Shown: in pieces, positions 12,036 through 23,797 of the stretch | How the letters are laid out: each line of letters starts with the position of its first letter | Numbering within the stretch: the stretch's first letter is position 1 | From: Hymenoscyphus infarciens | Lineage: Eukaryota; Ascomycota; Leotiomycetes; Helotiales; Helotiaceae | Assembly (NCBI GenBank): GCA_001414345.1 | Contig: LLCB01000398.1 | Location: 1-46,008 of the forward strand | Length of the DNA: 46,008 nt | Direction: 5' to 3' | Notes under the pieces: model-generated | What the model saw: the letters and a program-made list of their open reading frames with translations, nothing else | What the model was told of the DNA's origin: nothing | The model's database searches: none | Program-made: the position numbers and the translations under genes

Positions 12036-13318
12036 GATATTATATATATTTATATACTTCTTTTAGACTTATTAGTCTATGAAAGACTAAAAAGTATTAA
12101 CTTATTAGTCTATTAAAGACTAAAAGGTCTTAATAATATATATATTATATATATTTCTATACTTCTTTTAAAATTATTAGTCTATTAAAAACGAAAAAGT
12201 ATCGACTTATTAGTCTATTAAAGCCTAAAAGGTATTAATAATATAAATATTAGATATATTTCTAGACTTCTTTTAGACTTATTAGTCTATTATAGACTAA
12301 AAGGTATCGACTTTCTAGTTTATTAACGTCTAAAAAGTATAAATACTATATATATTATATTTGTTTCTATACTTCTTTAAGACTTATTAGTCTATTAAAG
12401 ACTAAAAGGTATCGACTTACTAGTCTATTAAAGCTTAAAAAGTATTAATAATATATATATTATATATATTTCTATACTTCTTTTAGACCTATTAGTCTAT
12501 TATAAACTAAAAAGTATCGACTTATTAGTCTATTAAAGACTAAAAAGTATCGACTTATTAGTCTATTAAAGTCTAAAAAGTATTAATAATATATATATTA
12601 TATATATTTCTATACTTCTTTAAGACTTATTAGTCTATTAAAGACTAAAAAGTATCGACTTATTAGTTTATTAAAGTCTAAAAAGTATTAATAATATATA
12701 TATTATTTATATTTCTATACTACTTTTAGACTTAATAGTCTATTAACGTCTAAAAAGTATTAATAATATATATATAATATATAGTTCTATACTTCTTCAA
12801 GACTTATTAGTCTATTATAGACTAAAAAGTATCGACTTATTAGTCTATTAAAGACTAAAAAGTATCGACTTAATAGTCTATTAAAGCTTAAAAAGTAGTA
12901 ATAATATATATATAATATATATTTCTATTCTTCTTCTAGACTTATTAGTCTATTATAGACTAAAAAGCATCGACTTAATAGTCTATTAATACTTAAAAAG
13001 TAGTAATAATATATATATTATATATATTTCTATACTTCTTCAAGACTTATTAGTCTATTATAGACTAAAAAGTATCGACTTATTAGTCTATTAAAGACTA
13101 AAAAGTATCGACTTATTAGTCTATTAAAGTCTAAAAAGTATTAATAATATATATATTATATATATTTATATACTTCTTTTAGATCTATTAGACTATTATA
13201 AACTAAAAAGTATCGACCTATTAGTCTATTAAAGCCTAAAAGTATTAATAATAAATATATTATATATATTTATATACTTCTTTTAGACTTATTAGTCTAT
13301 TAAAGACTAAAAGATATC
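12036..13318 (+). repeat. Satellite array B, forward orientation
   Basis: About twelve units of the same satellite as array A, in the same orientation. Typical unit length is about 105 bp (39-bp spacer plus two 33-bp modules), with shorter units (about 72 bp, one module) and longer ones (about 138 bp, three modules). The module consensus carries TTAGTCTATTAAAGACTAA or TTAGTCTATTATAGACTAA and is joined to the next by AAAAGTATCGACTTA, so nearly all the CpG of the array sits in this joint. Array B faces array C, which is on the other strand. Confidence 0.92.
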
Positions 13319-15624
13319 TATATTTTAATTTATATTAAAACTCTTTTCGTTTTATTTAGAAATTACCTAAGTTAATATAACTTTAGAATAATAGATTCTT
13401 TTTAGAAAGTATAGAGTAATATTACTTCTACTTAGAACTATTCTATAATATACTAGGATAAAACTTAGCTCTTATCTTACTAGTAACTATAGTTAGTAAT
13501 TTATATTCTTTATTAAAACTTTTATTAAGTTATAAATAGTAATTAAAAAGTAAAACAAGTAAAGAGCTTTGAAGTTTAATATACTATAAACCTAGTTACT
13601 TAAAAACAGAATAGAATTCGAGTTACTTAAAAGTATAAAATTAATTATCTAAGTCTAAGACGCTTAAAACCTCGAGTATAATTATCTTTAGTTCTATTTA
13701 AAAGTACAAAAGAACTTATAATTATTAGTAATTTATATTTAAACTAAGTAAATAAGGATACTTACTATTTATTACTAGACTAATTTCTTTTAAGTATAAT
13801 TAAATAAGAGAACTTAAGAGGTTACTTTAGTCTTTATTATTATCTAACTATTACTAAATATTATAGCTTTTATAAGCAAGAGTTACGTAGAATTCCACAG
13901 TTTTAAGTTACTAAGCTATTATAATATAAGCGTTAGACTAAAGGATTAGTTCTATATTATAAAACGGTTTAAACATTTTCTTATCTTTTACTTTTTACTA
14001 AACTTATAAAGCCTACTCTTACTTTTATTCCTTAGTTAAGTTTAGATTAAGTATTATATTAGGTCCTAAGACCTAATAGGCCTATAATACAGTATATTAA
14101 GGATTTAATAACAGAGGAGTAGAGCGACGGTAATAAGCTAGTTCTTATTAGAGGCAAGTTTTTTAATTCCTAAACCTATTATAGACCTTAACTTTTAAAA
14201 CTTCCTAGATTATTATATTAAATTATAGGTTATTAAATCCTAAATCTTAAAAAAGAGAGTAGAATTACTTTAAAGTTTAAAGGTCTAGCTAGGCTTTATT
14301 ACTACTACGCTTTATATTTATTAAAAAGCCTATTTTAACCTAGGCTTACTAGATTTTAATAAAGTATTTAAAGGTAAAATTAATACGTTACTTATATATA
14401 ATAGATAAGAGGTCTATACTAGCGACTATATAGAGTTATATATCTAGAGGAAATCTAAAGTATTCTTATTTAAAAAGGAGTAGATCCTTCTCTATAATAT
14501 CTTTATATAAGACCTAAAACTAAATATTAGTTTATTCTTCTTTAACCTAATTACAAACCCTATAAACTAGCTCTTTATTATTAGGAGAAGAAGGATTAAA
14601 AGGGCTTAGTAATAGAATAGATATCTTATAAACTCTAAGTCTTTAAGAGTTAGTATCTATAAGAGGCTAGTAGCGTTAGAAGGAATAATAAAGAGTAGAT
14701 TATTTAAGACTAGTAGCTAACTTCCTCTTAGAAGATATAAGAGCTTAGGTATAAGATAAACTATATAAGAATTAGTATATATTATTTAAAAGGAGTAAGA
14801 TTAATACTAAGTATAAAAAGACTTTAAATTATAATAGAGTAATATGTAGAAGTTTAAGAGAAAAGGGAGAAGTAGAAAGAATATAAATATATATAAACGT
14901 TTATAGAGAAGGGTATAAGAATATATAAATAGTAGTTAATTTAAGAGACGTAAAAGTATTTATTTATTATAATTCAGACTTTTAAAGTTCTATAGATTTT
15001 AACTAAGGATTTAGGTATAAGAGTACGTAATAGTAACAGGGTCCTAAGTTAACTATATAACTAGATAAAAAGATTTTATAAAAGAGGAGATAATTTAAAG
15101 ATTTAATATTATATAATATACTTAGAGTTATTATATAAAGTCTTTATTAGAGTTTTAAATATTTATTAATATTAAGAATTATAATAGTATTTAAAATAAT
15201 TAATTATAATATTAAAATATATACTAGTTTTAGATATAAGCTATCTATAGATAATAAGTCTTATTAATAAGACTTTCTTAAAGAGTAAAGTTTAAAGAGT
15301 ATACTTTTAAAAAATATATTTTAGTATTAAATAGTTTTATTATATACTTAGTCTTATTATTAAGACCTTTTTTAATACTAATAAACTTAAATATTAATAG
15401 TTTCTTATTAATATAATATTAATAATTAACTCTTAATCTAAAGTAATACTTTTCTACTCTAATATAATATACTATTTTTTCTAAAAGCTAGTTTTCTTTT
15501 ATATAAATACTATATTAATAATACTAAGTTAAATACTTTAAAAGAGCTAAATAATTACTTATATTATAGTATATTATATTATGAAAAAAGTATAGAACTT
15601 TACTTAAAGTAAAGTCTATATATT
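13319..15624 (+). other. 2.3-kb spacer between inverted arrays, weakly coding-like
   Basis: This is the single-copy centre of the B/C inverted repeat. One plus-strand frame (about 13862-15180, phase of position 14108) reads as protein-like text rich in R, K, P, Q and Y if its TAG/TAA codons are former CAG/CAA/TGG. There is no obvious frameshift, and 14100-14160 is fairly GC-rich. However, it has about one stop per eight codons, no better than background, and I recognise no family. It may be a decayed element gene; confidence in any coding function is low. Confidence 0.35.
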
Positions 15625-17006
15625 CTATTAGTATATATATTATTAATACTTCTTAAACGTTAATAGACTAATAAGTTAATACGTTTTAGTATTTAATAGA
15701 CTAATAAGTCTAAAAGAAGTATAGAAATAAATAGAATATATATATTATTAATACGTTTAAGAATAGTAAAAGACTAATAAGTAAGTACTTTTTAATCTTT
15801 AATATATTAATAAGTCTAGAGAAAGTATAGAAGGAAGTATAATATATATATTATTAATACTTTTTAGACTTTTATAACTAATAAGTCTAAAAGAGATATA
15901 GAAATATATATAATATATATATTATTAATCTCTTTTAGTCTTTAATAGACTATTAAGTCGATATCTTTTAATCTATAATAGACTAATAAGTCTAAAAGAA
16001 GTATAGAAGAATATTTAATATATATATTATTAATACTTCTTAGTCTATAATAGACTAATAAGTCTAAAAGAGATATAGAAATATATATAATATATATATT
16101 ATAAATACTTATTAGTCTTTAATAGACTAATAGGTCTAAAAGAGATATAGAAATATATATAATAGATATATTATTAACACTTTTTAGTCTTTAATAGACT
16201 AATAAGTCTAGAAGAAGTATAGAAATATATATAATATATATATTATTAATACTTTTAGACTTTAATAGACTAATAAGTCTAAAAGAAGTATAGAAATATA
16301 TATAATATATTTATTATTAATCCTTTTAGACTTTAATAAATATATAAATCTAAAAGAAGCATAGAAATATATATAATATATATATTATTAATACTTTTTA
16401 GACTTTAATAGACTAATAAGTCGATACTTTTTAGTCTTTAATAGACTAATAAGTCTAGAAGAAGTATAGAAATATATATAATATATATATTATTTATACC
16501 TTTTAGACGTTAATAGACTAATAAGTCTTAAAGAAGTATAGATATATATATAATATATATATATTATTAATACTTTTTAGGCTTTAATAGACTAATAAGT
16601 CGATACTCTTTAGTCTATAATAGACTAATAAGTCTTAAAGAAGTATAGAAATATATATTATATATATATTATTACTACTTTTTAGGCTTTAATAGAATAT
16701 TAAGTCGATACTTTTTAGTCTATAATAGACTAACAAGTCTAAAAGAAGTATAGAAATATATATTATATATATATTATTACTACTTTTTAGGCTTTAATAG
16801 ACTAATAAGTTAATACCTTTTAGTATATAATAGCCTAATAAGTCGATATATTTTAGTCTATAATAGACTAATAAGTTATAAAGAAGTATAGAAATATATA
16901 TAATATATATATTATTAATACCTTTTAGTCTTTAATAAACTAATAAGTCTAAAAGAAGTATAGAAATATATAGAATATATATATTATTAATACTTAATAG
17001 TCTTTA
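15625..17006 (-). repeat. Satellite array C, reverse orientation
   Basis: About fifteen units of the same satellite, but reverse-complemented: here the order is TATTATTAATAC, TTTTTAGTCTTTAATAGACT, AATAAGTC, then AGAAGTATAGAAATATAT. It is therefore inverted relative to arrays A, B and D. Units of one and two modules alternate. The left edge (15625-15850) is the most diverged. Confidence 0.92.
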
Positions 17007-18289
17007 GAGGAGTTATACATACGTTTAATAATGTTTTACTAGGACTTTCTATACTTCCTTTTCTTCGGCTACTTAAAAGGAGTTACGTAAAAAAGCCCTA
17101 AAAGAGGGGAAGGTTTAGTTCCTACAATACTTAGAGGAATATATAGAAGTCTCTTAGATAATCCCTAAGTAAACTACACCTAGTATAGCCTAATCCTAAT
17201 TATATATCTAAATTTCAACGATTTAATTAAATCTTCTCTACTATAGGTATCTCTTCTTATAATATCCTATATCTAAAACCACTTTAATATACCTCCTTTA
17301 ACCTAGTACCGCTATCTCCCTAGGATGAGTAAGAGTACTTCATACTCTGGCCGTTTATACTCTAGCCGTTTACACTCTAGCTATAGAATAAAGTTCTTAA
17401 CTTATTCTAAACAAGATTAGAATTAGTTAAAGCTCTATATTAATCAAATACCTATATTATCTAGTATAAACCCTATAAACTATTATAACTAGGATAGTAA
17501 TAAGTATAAGAATATTAAGGATAATACTACTTTAGACAATGTTTAAGAGCCTTAACTAAAACCTACTAAGACAAATGTTTATAATTAGAAGGTATAAGAT
17601 AAGAATTAGGCTTAAGCATCTCTAAGTCTAGGCTAAGCTTTATATAATAAGAGTATAGTATATACTACTAAATAGTGTCTAGAAAAATAGTAAACTATTA
17701 CTTATATTAATATCTTTAGTAAGATACCTAGCCTATAAAGATAGTATAGTAGGTACTAACCTATCTACTTTTAAGAGCTAAAGATTATACAGTTATATAT
17801 TATATATATAAATAGTTAAGAGTAGTAGCACTTATTAAGTTAGGTTTCTTTCTAATAGTATTAAAGAATATAAAAATCATATTTTATATATAATTACTCT
17901 ATCTCTTTTATAGAATACTTATATATAGGCTAGTAAGTAAATATAGGTTTACTTATAGTATATAAGAACTCTATAAAGTTAAAGGCTTTTAGTAGATATC
18001 TAATTTAAAGAAAGTATTTAAATATATCTATTTCAACTAGATTAAGATATAGTAGATTAGTAGTAACTTACTTAATTAAGAATTAAGTGTTCTCGTTTCT
18101 ACTAAACACCTTAATTAACTTAGCTAGACATTAGAGAGTACGCTTAAGGATACTTACCCAGCTTACTTTTATTAGAGTAGTAATAAAGTTACTAGTCTAA
18201 GTAACTTATATAATTAGTATTAAGATAGTAACTTCTAATATAAAAGAAGACGAGGTATCGGCTTCTAGATACCTTACTAATAACCTATA
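17007..18289 (+). other. Degraded DNA upstream of the KDZ transposase
   Basis: This stretch probably includes the decayed 5' part of the KDZ gene, where family members carry a cysteine-rich CxC zinc-binding domain. I could not identify that domain with confidence. G+C is higher than in neighbouring regions (17030-17380). Confidence 0.4.
17343..17380. repeat. 15-bp tandem repeat, 2.5 copies
   Basis: TACTCTGGCCGTTTA (17343-17357), TACTCTAGCCGTTTA (17358-17372), then CACTCTAGC. Copies 1 and 2 differ by one G/A change (CTGG to CTAG), a RIP-type TpG to TpA transition. Confidence 0.85.
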
Positions 18290-19860
18290 GCTCTATTTTT
18301 CGTATAAGACTCTTCTATTAACGACGAATCCTCTAAGTATTATAAATATAAAAGTTTAAACTCTTATCTCTATTGTTTTTAAGTAGTAGAATCTAATAAG
18401 AAAAGCTTTATTAAATTCGCTAGTTTAGATTAGACTAGCCTTATAAATGCAGTATACTGCTATAGAACTACGCTACGGTTAATAAATCTTTATAAGGGGG
18501 AAAGATTTAGTAGTACTATATACTTATTTAAATCGATTCTTAATATACTACTACCTTATTCCTATGTTATTCTTTAATATAATATTACTTATAAATTTAG
18601 GCTATATCTTATATAGGAGTACTATGATATATTAGAGAGAGTTTACTATACTATAAACGTCTTTTACTAATACTTATATACTTTATCGTATTAGTTGAAA
18701 TATAGTCTATATTATATAGCTTTTCTAGGCCTAGGCGACGGTAAAGGAGTAGAGTAGGACTAGTTCTTTAAGGCATATTTAGTTCCTTTTCTATATATCT
18801 TATTAGCTATTAATTAAGAGATAGTTCTTAGTACTTAAACGTTCTTTTAAGGAATACTATAATGTTAAGTTATAAGAATAATACTAAAGAAATAATACTA
18901 TAGAATAAAAAAACTTATCTTAGATTCTTAAGAAATAATTAAAAAGATATAGCTTTATCTTATAAATAAAGATATTATTAGATTAGATATAGAAGAAGTA
19001 TTTATAAAATTAGAGGAATACACTACTCTATAAGAACTCTGGTTTTCTAAGAAGCACTAGCTCTAGAAGGTATCTAAGAATAAGTAACAGCTTTTAGATT
19101 ATCTTTACTAATGTCTTTTATATAAACGTTCTATGTTATAGACTTTAAAAAGTTTATATTTAGATAATCTATTAGTATTAGTTCTAATAGCTCTACTTAA
19201 TAGAAGGAAATCTATTAAAGTATAGTATTCTTTTAGAAAACTTTTATTATTTAAGATAGCTAAATAAATTACTTAGAAATATAAAGAAGAGTTAAAATTA
19301 AGAGATATAGTATATAAGGAGTGGTTAATAAGTAATAGTATAATCGATTAATACTAAATAGCATATGTTTAAGACTAAATTAATAAGTAATTTACTTATT
19401 TACATCAGAAGGCTATAACATAAGTATAGTAATAGTAGAATATCAGGAACTACTTTAATATAAAAGGAATAAAAAAGACTAGTACTTATGCTTATATATT
19501 ATTTAATAGCTTACTAAAGATATAGTCTTAAAGCTAAAAAATTAATAAATTATTAGCTACTCTACCCTCTAATATATTATAACCTAATATTATCTTACTT
19601 TAGACTTTTAACTCTACTACACTTAAAAAGGAGTCTAATAAAGCTATATAGATATATAAAGTTATAAGAGCTTCTAGTTTTTCTATAAAAGGAGATAATC
19701 TAGTAAACTCGTTTACTTTTATTTTTAATCTTTAGATCTTTTAAGGTATTAATATATTCTAAAAGTTAAGAAGAGGACGTAAAGAAATTAAGATTCTTTA
19801 TTAAGAGTAGAATAAAGTAGTATCTTAGTATATTAATTTACTAATAATCCTTTAAACTTA
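18290..19860 (+). pseudogene. RIP-degraded KDZ-family transposase
   Basis: Dead DNA-transposon transposase of the KDZ (Kyakuja-Dileera-Zisupton) superfamily, cut-and-paste enzymes with an RNase H-like DDE core. The following all lie in one frame. At 18350-18380 a segment reads S-L-N-S-Y-L-Y-C-F, matching the family's CPxCF-type cysteine motif after C/Y changes. At 18428 an intact Asp opens LD-TG and is followed by NAVYCYRTT (family form: D-TG---CRHG). At 18578-18592 YNITYKF matches YDI-C-F, with the catalytic Asp now Asn (AAT). At 18734-18763 GDGKGVE-stop-D-stop matches the conserved GDGEGVERxW box containing the catalytic Glu; the stops are TAG. Downstream, 19034-19515 reads as the usual helical tail (ELWFSKKH, later ALLNRRKSI). 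Positions 18428, 18737 and 19034 share one phase, so no net frameshift occurred. N- and C-terminal limits are approximate. Confidence 0.75.
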
Positions 19861-22800
19861 AATCTATAATATTCCTTTTAATAGGATTTAATATTAGAAT
19901 CTACTTCTTTAATAAATACTTTATTAAGTTTATATATTAGAATTGCTAATAAAAGATAAAAGAGGACTAGGGAAAGAAGATTTAATTTATAATCTATAAA
20001 GTAAGTTAAAAGAGAGAATAATAGTTAAGGCTAACTTAGTATAATAATTCTAAATAAGGTTTATATCTTCTTTTCTTAAGTAGAACAGAGCTATAAAAGA
20101 GGATAGAATAATAAGAACTCTAAGGTCTTAAAAAGTATAAGTATTAATAATAAGTAGATTAAAGAGTATATAGAATAATTAAGAGAGCTTATTAATAGAA
20201 GAAAGGTAGAAGTATAAATATAAGAATTTAGAGCTTAATTTACTTTTACTTAAGGAGATTTAGTAGTATCTACTTAGAACTTTTATTCTCTTAAGTAATC
20301 TTAATAGTATTAAGCTTAGTAGTACTTAATAAGTATAGCGATCTATTATAAAGGAGAGAATAAGACGTATAGTAGACTTTAAATATAACTTAAACGCTTT
20401 TAAGAGCTTTAATAAGAGTAAAAGCGAGTTAGGTAGCTCTAAGTACAAAATAGCTTCTAAGGATGCTTAGAGACATAGAATTTAATAGGTTTAAGTATAG
20501 AATAGCTTCTAGGCTTATAATATAATAGGAATTCCTAAAGGCATAGAGGATTAAGGCTATCTTTCACCTTATTAGTTCTAGTAAATTAGCTATATAAAGA
20601 GATGTTTATTTATTATTAGATTATAAGAAGCGCTCGATTATAGTATATATAGCCTTAAATAATCACTTTATAGAAAGTAGAGTAAAGGGTCCTTAATATT
20701 ATTATTATTCTAAGAGATAATAAGCCTCTAGTAAAAGACCTTTAAATAAGCCTCTAGAAATATACTATATACTCAATCTCTTTATCTCTCCTAGATATAG
20801 AGAAGTTCTAAGATAATTAATTTCCTCTTAAATAGTAGGAAAATAATAATTCTTAACTTTTTAAAGATACTCTAGAGGATACTCTAAAGTAACCCTAAAG
20901 TATAAGAAGAGAACTTATATTATAGTACTCTAGAAAACATAAAGATAACTTAATATAATACACCCTAACTACTATATACTATCTAGATTAAGGAATATAA
21001 AGAAAGAGACTAAGTAATATAAAGAAGACTTAAGAGAATATTATAGAGAAGTTATAAAGAATCTAAGCCGAGCCTACTACTAAAAAAGAACCCCAACTTC
21101 TTACTATTAGATATAAGAACTATAAGAACAAGTACTATAATTCTAAGAAGTAGGTAGTACTATAATAGTTAGAGAAAAACAGGTAGCCTTAATATATAAG
21201 CTATATATATAGCTATATAAATTATAGAATTTGTTCTTACTCTTATAGTAATATCACTTATTTATAGCTAAGTTAGCTTAAGATTATAATACTATAATAA
21301 GATCTTTATAACATTAAATAGCTAATTAAAGCTAATAGAGACATATAAAAGTTAATAAAACAAAGGATACTAGTAAATCTTATTTATCTTCCTTTATATC
21401 TTCTAAGGTATTAAGTTACTTCTTAATTCTCTAGAGGTGTTTATCGTTACCGATGTATATATTAACATAAGCGTAACTAGCTTTTATAGCTAAATCTACT
21501 ATATTACTAGAAATACTAGCTAGACCTAGCGTATTTATAACTAAGGAAAGGGCTCTATCTATACTACTAATACTCTACTAACTAAGAGATAATATAGTCT
21601 TAAAAGGCATTAGATAACTTAGGAAACAGGTGTCTACTAAAGTATTACTTCAAATACTTATAGTTAGAGAAGGTAGGTGAGTTCTTTAAAGAGCAGATAT
21701 ATTAGATTAGTAGACTTTAGTTTATAAAGTTAAAAGAGTATTAATAATAGTATTTATAGAAGAAGGACAAGGGTTAATATAAAGTAGTATTAAGGTTAGG
21801 AATATACCTAAAGCCGGGCTTAAGGGTATAGGAACTTTACTTAGGGATATAGAAGTCTAGATTATATTAGTTTAAGATAAAGGTATATTTATCTAAGAAC
21901 TTACTCTACTAGTTAAAGAGGCCTAGTCTTAATAATTAATAAAGTTAAGATTATATTAAGTAAGATATTTCTTAAAATTAGACTCTAAAGTAGATATAGT
22001 ATATCTATATTTATGTTTATAAGTAGTAACAATCCCTTTAATAAAGAGCTATATAATTTTTATTAGTAAACATCTTAAGACGTAATCTAGTAACTTATTA
22101 TAATATATAGTAAGTAATAGCTTACCGAGGACAGGTAGGAAGAGTAAAATTAATATATAATAAGTAGTAGTACACTGTTAATAGAGAAGAGTTATAGGAT
22201 TTATAGTATTAATAAGAAGGTTAAAGGTAAAAGTTAGTAGAAAGTTGCCTAGTTACTAGAAGGTAGAGTATATATATACTAGTAACGTACTAAGACCTCT
22301 TAATAGCCTCTCCCGTTAATACCTATTAACTATAACCCTATGTTTATACTTATTATACCTTTTTATTCTACTATTAGTAAATATACTATAACTTTTAAAC
22401 TATTTTATTATAATTATAATAGTTAAATCTATAAGAAGACTAGTAGGTAACTAGTTAGAACGTATTATAGTAGATTTTATAAAATATAAGGCTTAACTAT
22501 TTAAAGATCTTAAAGATTAGGCACGTTTTATCTAGGTAATTAGTATCTTAACTAACTAACCTAGCCTTATAAGCTTGTTAAAGTGTAAATACTCTAATAA
22601 TAATAATAAAGATAGTAATAAAGAAGATAAAAGAGAGGACTATAAGTATCTCTATTTTATTATTCCCCTTTCTTATCTTATATTAGCTAGATCCTAGCTT
22701 AAAAATATTAAGAAAGAGTTTATTAACCTAGAGGAGAAAGTTAAGACATAGATCGTGGTTTCTTAGCCTTAGCTTACTCTAAGTTAATACTCTAAACTTT

Positions 22801-23209
22801 AGAAAGTAGATCTTTTTCTACTAGAGAATAAGAATAAGAATATAGACTTTATATTTCCTACTAGTCTAGATTATAAGTTATATCCTTTATATTAGCTTAT
22901 TATAAATACTAATTTATTCTAGTAGTAGTAGCGGTCACTAGTTATAATAAAAGAGCAACTTTTAATAAGCTACTTACTATTAAAATAAGGCTTATTATAA
23001 AAGAGATAAATATATTTATATAGAAATAACTTATTAATAAGACGCTAATAGACTTAAAGACTAAGAGTTTTAAGAATATACTTTTAAACTTATACTATTA
23101 TAATAATATTTGTTATAACTTCTCTCTTTATAAAGAGTTAAAGAATAGGTTAATTAATCTTTATTATAATACTACTACTAATATAAAGAAAAAATTTACT
23201 ATTAAAACG
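19861..23209. other. Degraded DNA, possible gag-like remnant, nothing firm
   Basis: This is RIP-type sequence. At about 21105-21150 one plus frame reads Y-K-N-Y-K-N-K-Y-Y-N-S-K-K. It could derive from a CCHC zinc knuckle (Cys codons TGT changed to TAT, His CAT to TAT), but the last Cys is not seen, so I do not call it. From about 22450 to 23000 a plus frame reads as Lys/Asn/Glu-rich protein-like text. It may belong to the same decayed gene as the hexapeptide repeat at 23210-23797. No known family is recognised. Confidence 0.35.
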
Positions 23210-23797
23210 CTTAGTAGTAAGATTAAGTAGAAGCCTAAAACAGCTACTTAGGTAGAGCTTAATATTCTTAATAAAGAGAAGCTAGTTAAAAGTACTATAA
23301 ATAAAGTTTTTAGTAATATTCTTTATTAAAGAAAGGTTTTTTTATCTAAATTTACTATAGAGTAGAGACGAGTACTTACTTAGCTATTCTTAGTTAATAG
23401 GGCTTCTAGTACTATTATAGAAGTCTTAGAAGAGGAAGTCTTAGAAGAGGAAACCTTAGAAAGAGAAGTCTTAAAAGGGGAAGCCTTAGAAGAGGAAGCC
23501 TTAAAAGAGAAAGCCTTAAGAAGGGAAGCCTTAAAAGAGGAAACCTTAAGAAAGGAAGCTTTAAAAGGGAAAGCCTTAGAAGGGGAAGCCTTAAGAGGAG
23601 AAGCCTTAAGTAAAGATACCTTATAGAGAGTAAGTAGATTTAAAGTAGATAGATTAAGAGATATAGTTATAGAATCTATTAAGGATTTATATACTTTCTA
23701 AAGTAAGTTTCTTTTACTACTTAAACGAATTTTACTTACTTATTCCTAGATTCTAAAAGCTTTATACTATCTTATAACTTTAGTAGCGATTTTATAA
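23210..23797 (+). pseudogene. Decayed ORF with Glu/Leu-rich hexapeptide repeat, unknown function
   Basis: One plus-strand frame has about eight stops in about 195 codons, while typical frames here have one per eight codons. Within it, 23384-23623 is fully open for 80 codons. From 23420 it encodes about eleven hexapeptides of the type (A/V/T)-L-(E/K/R)-(E/G/K/R)-(E/K)-E, for example EALEEE and EALKEK, from an 18-bp minisatellite (GAAGCCTTAGAAGAGGAA). The charged, Leu-spaced pattern would favour a helix. Units contain no CpA, CAG, CAA or TGG, so RIP could not create stops inside the repeat, which explains why it stays open. There is no ATG-initiated gene and no recognised domain. It may be the C-terminal part of a larger transposon protein to its left. 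Confidence 0.5.
23420..23623 (+). repeat. 18-bp minisatellite, about 11 copies
   Basis: Repeats of GAAGYCTTAGAAGAGGAA with A/G variation at several positions. Every copy preserves the reading frame (period of six codons). Purine content is high on the plus strand. Confidence 0.9.

Noticed and set aside
12036..13318. CRISPR-like array (regular short repeats with spacers)
   Set aside because: The spacers are the same AT sequence in every unit, the repeats are diverged palindromes and the context is a RIP-mutated eukaryotic block. This is a satellite, not a CRISPR array.
21105..21150. Possible CCHC zinc knuckle of a retrotransposon gag
   Set aside because: Spacing of the first three ligands could fit after C/H to Y changes, but the fourth Cys is missing and no reverse transcriptase or integrase was found nearby.
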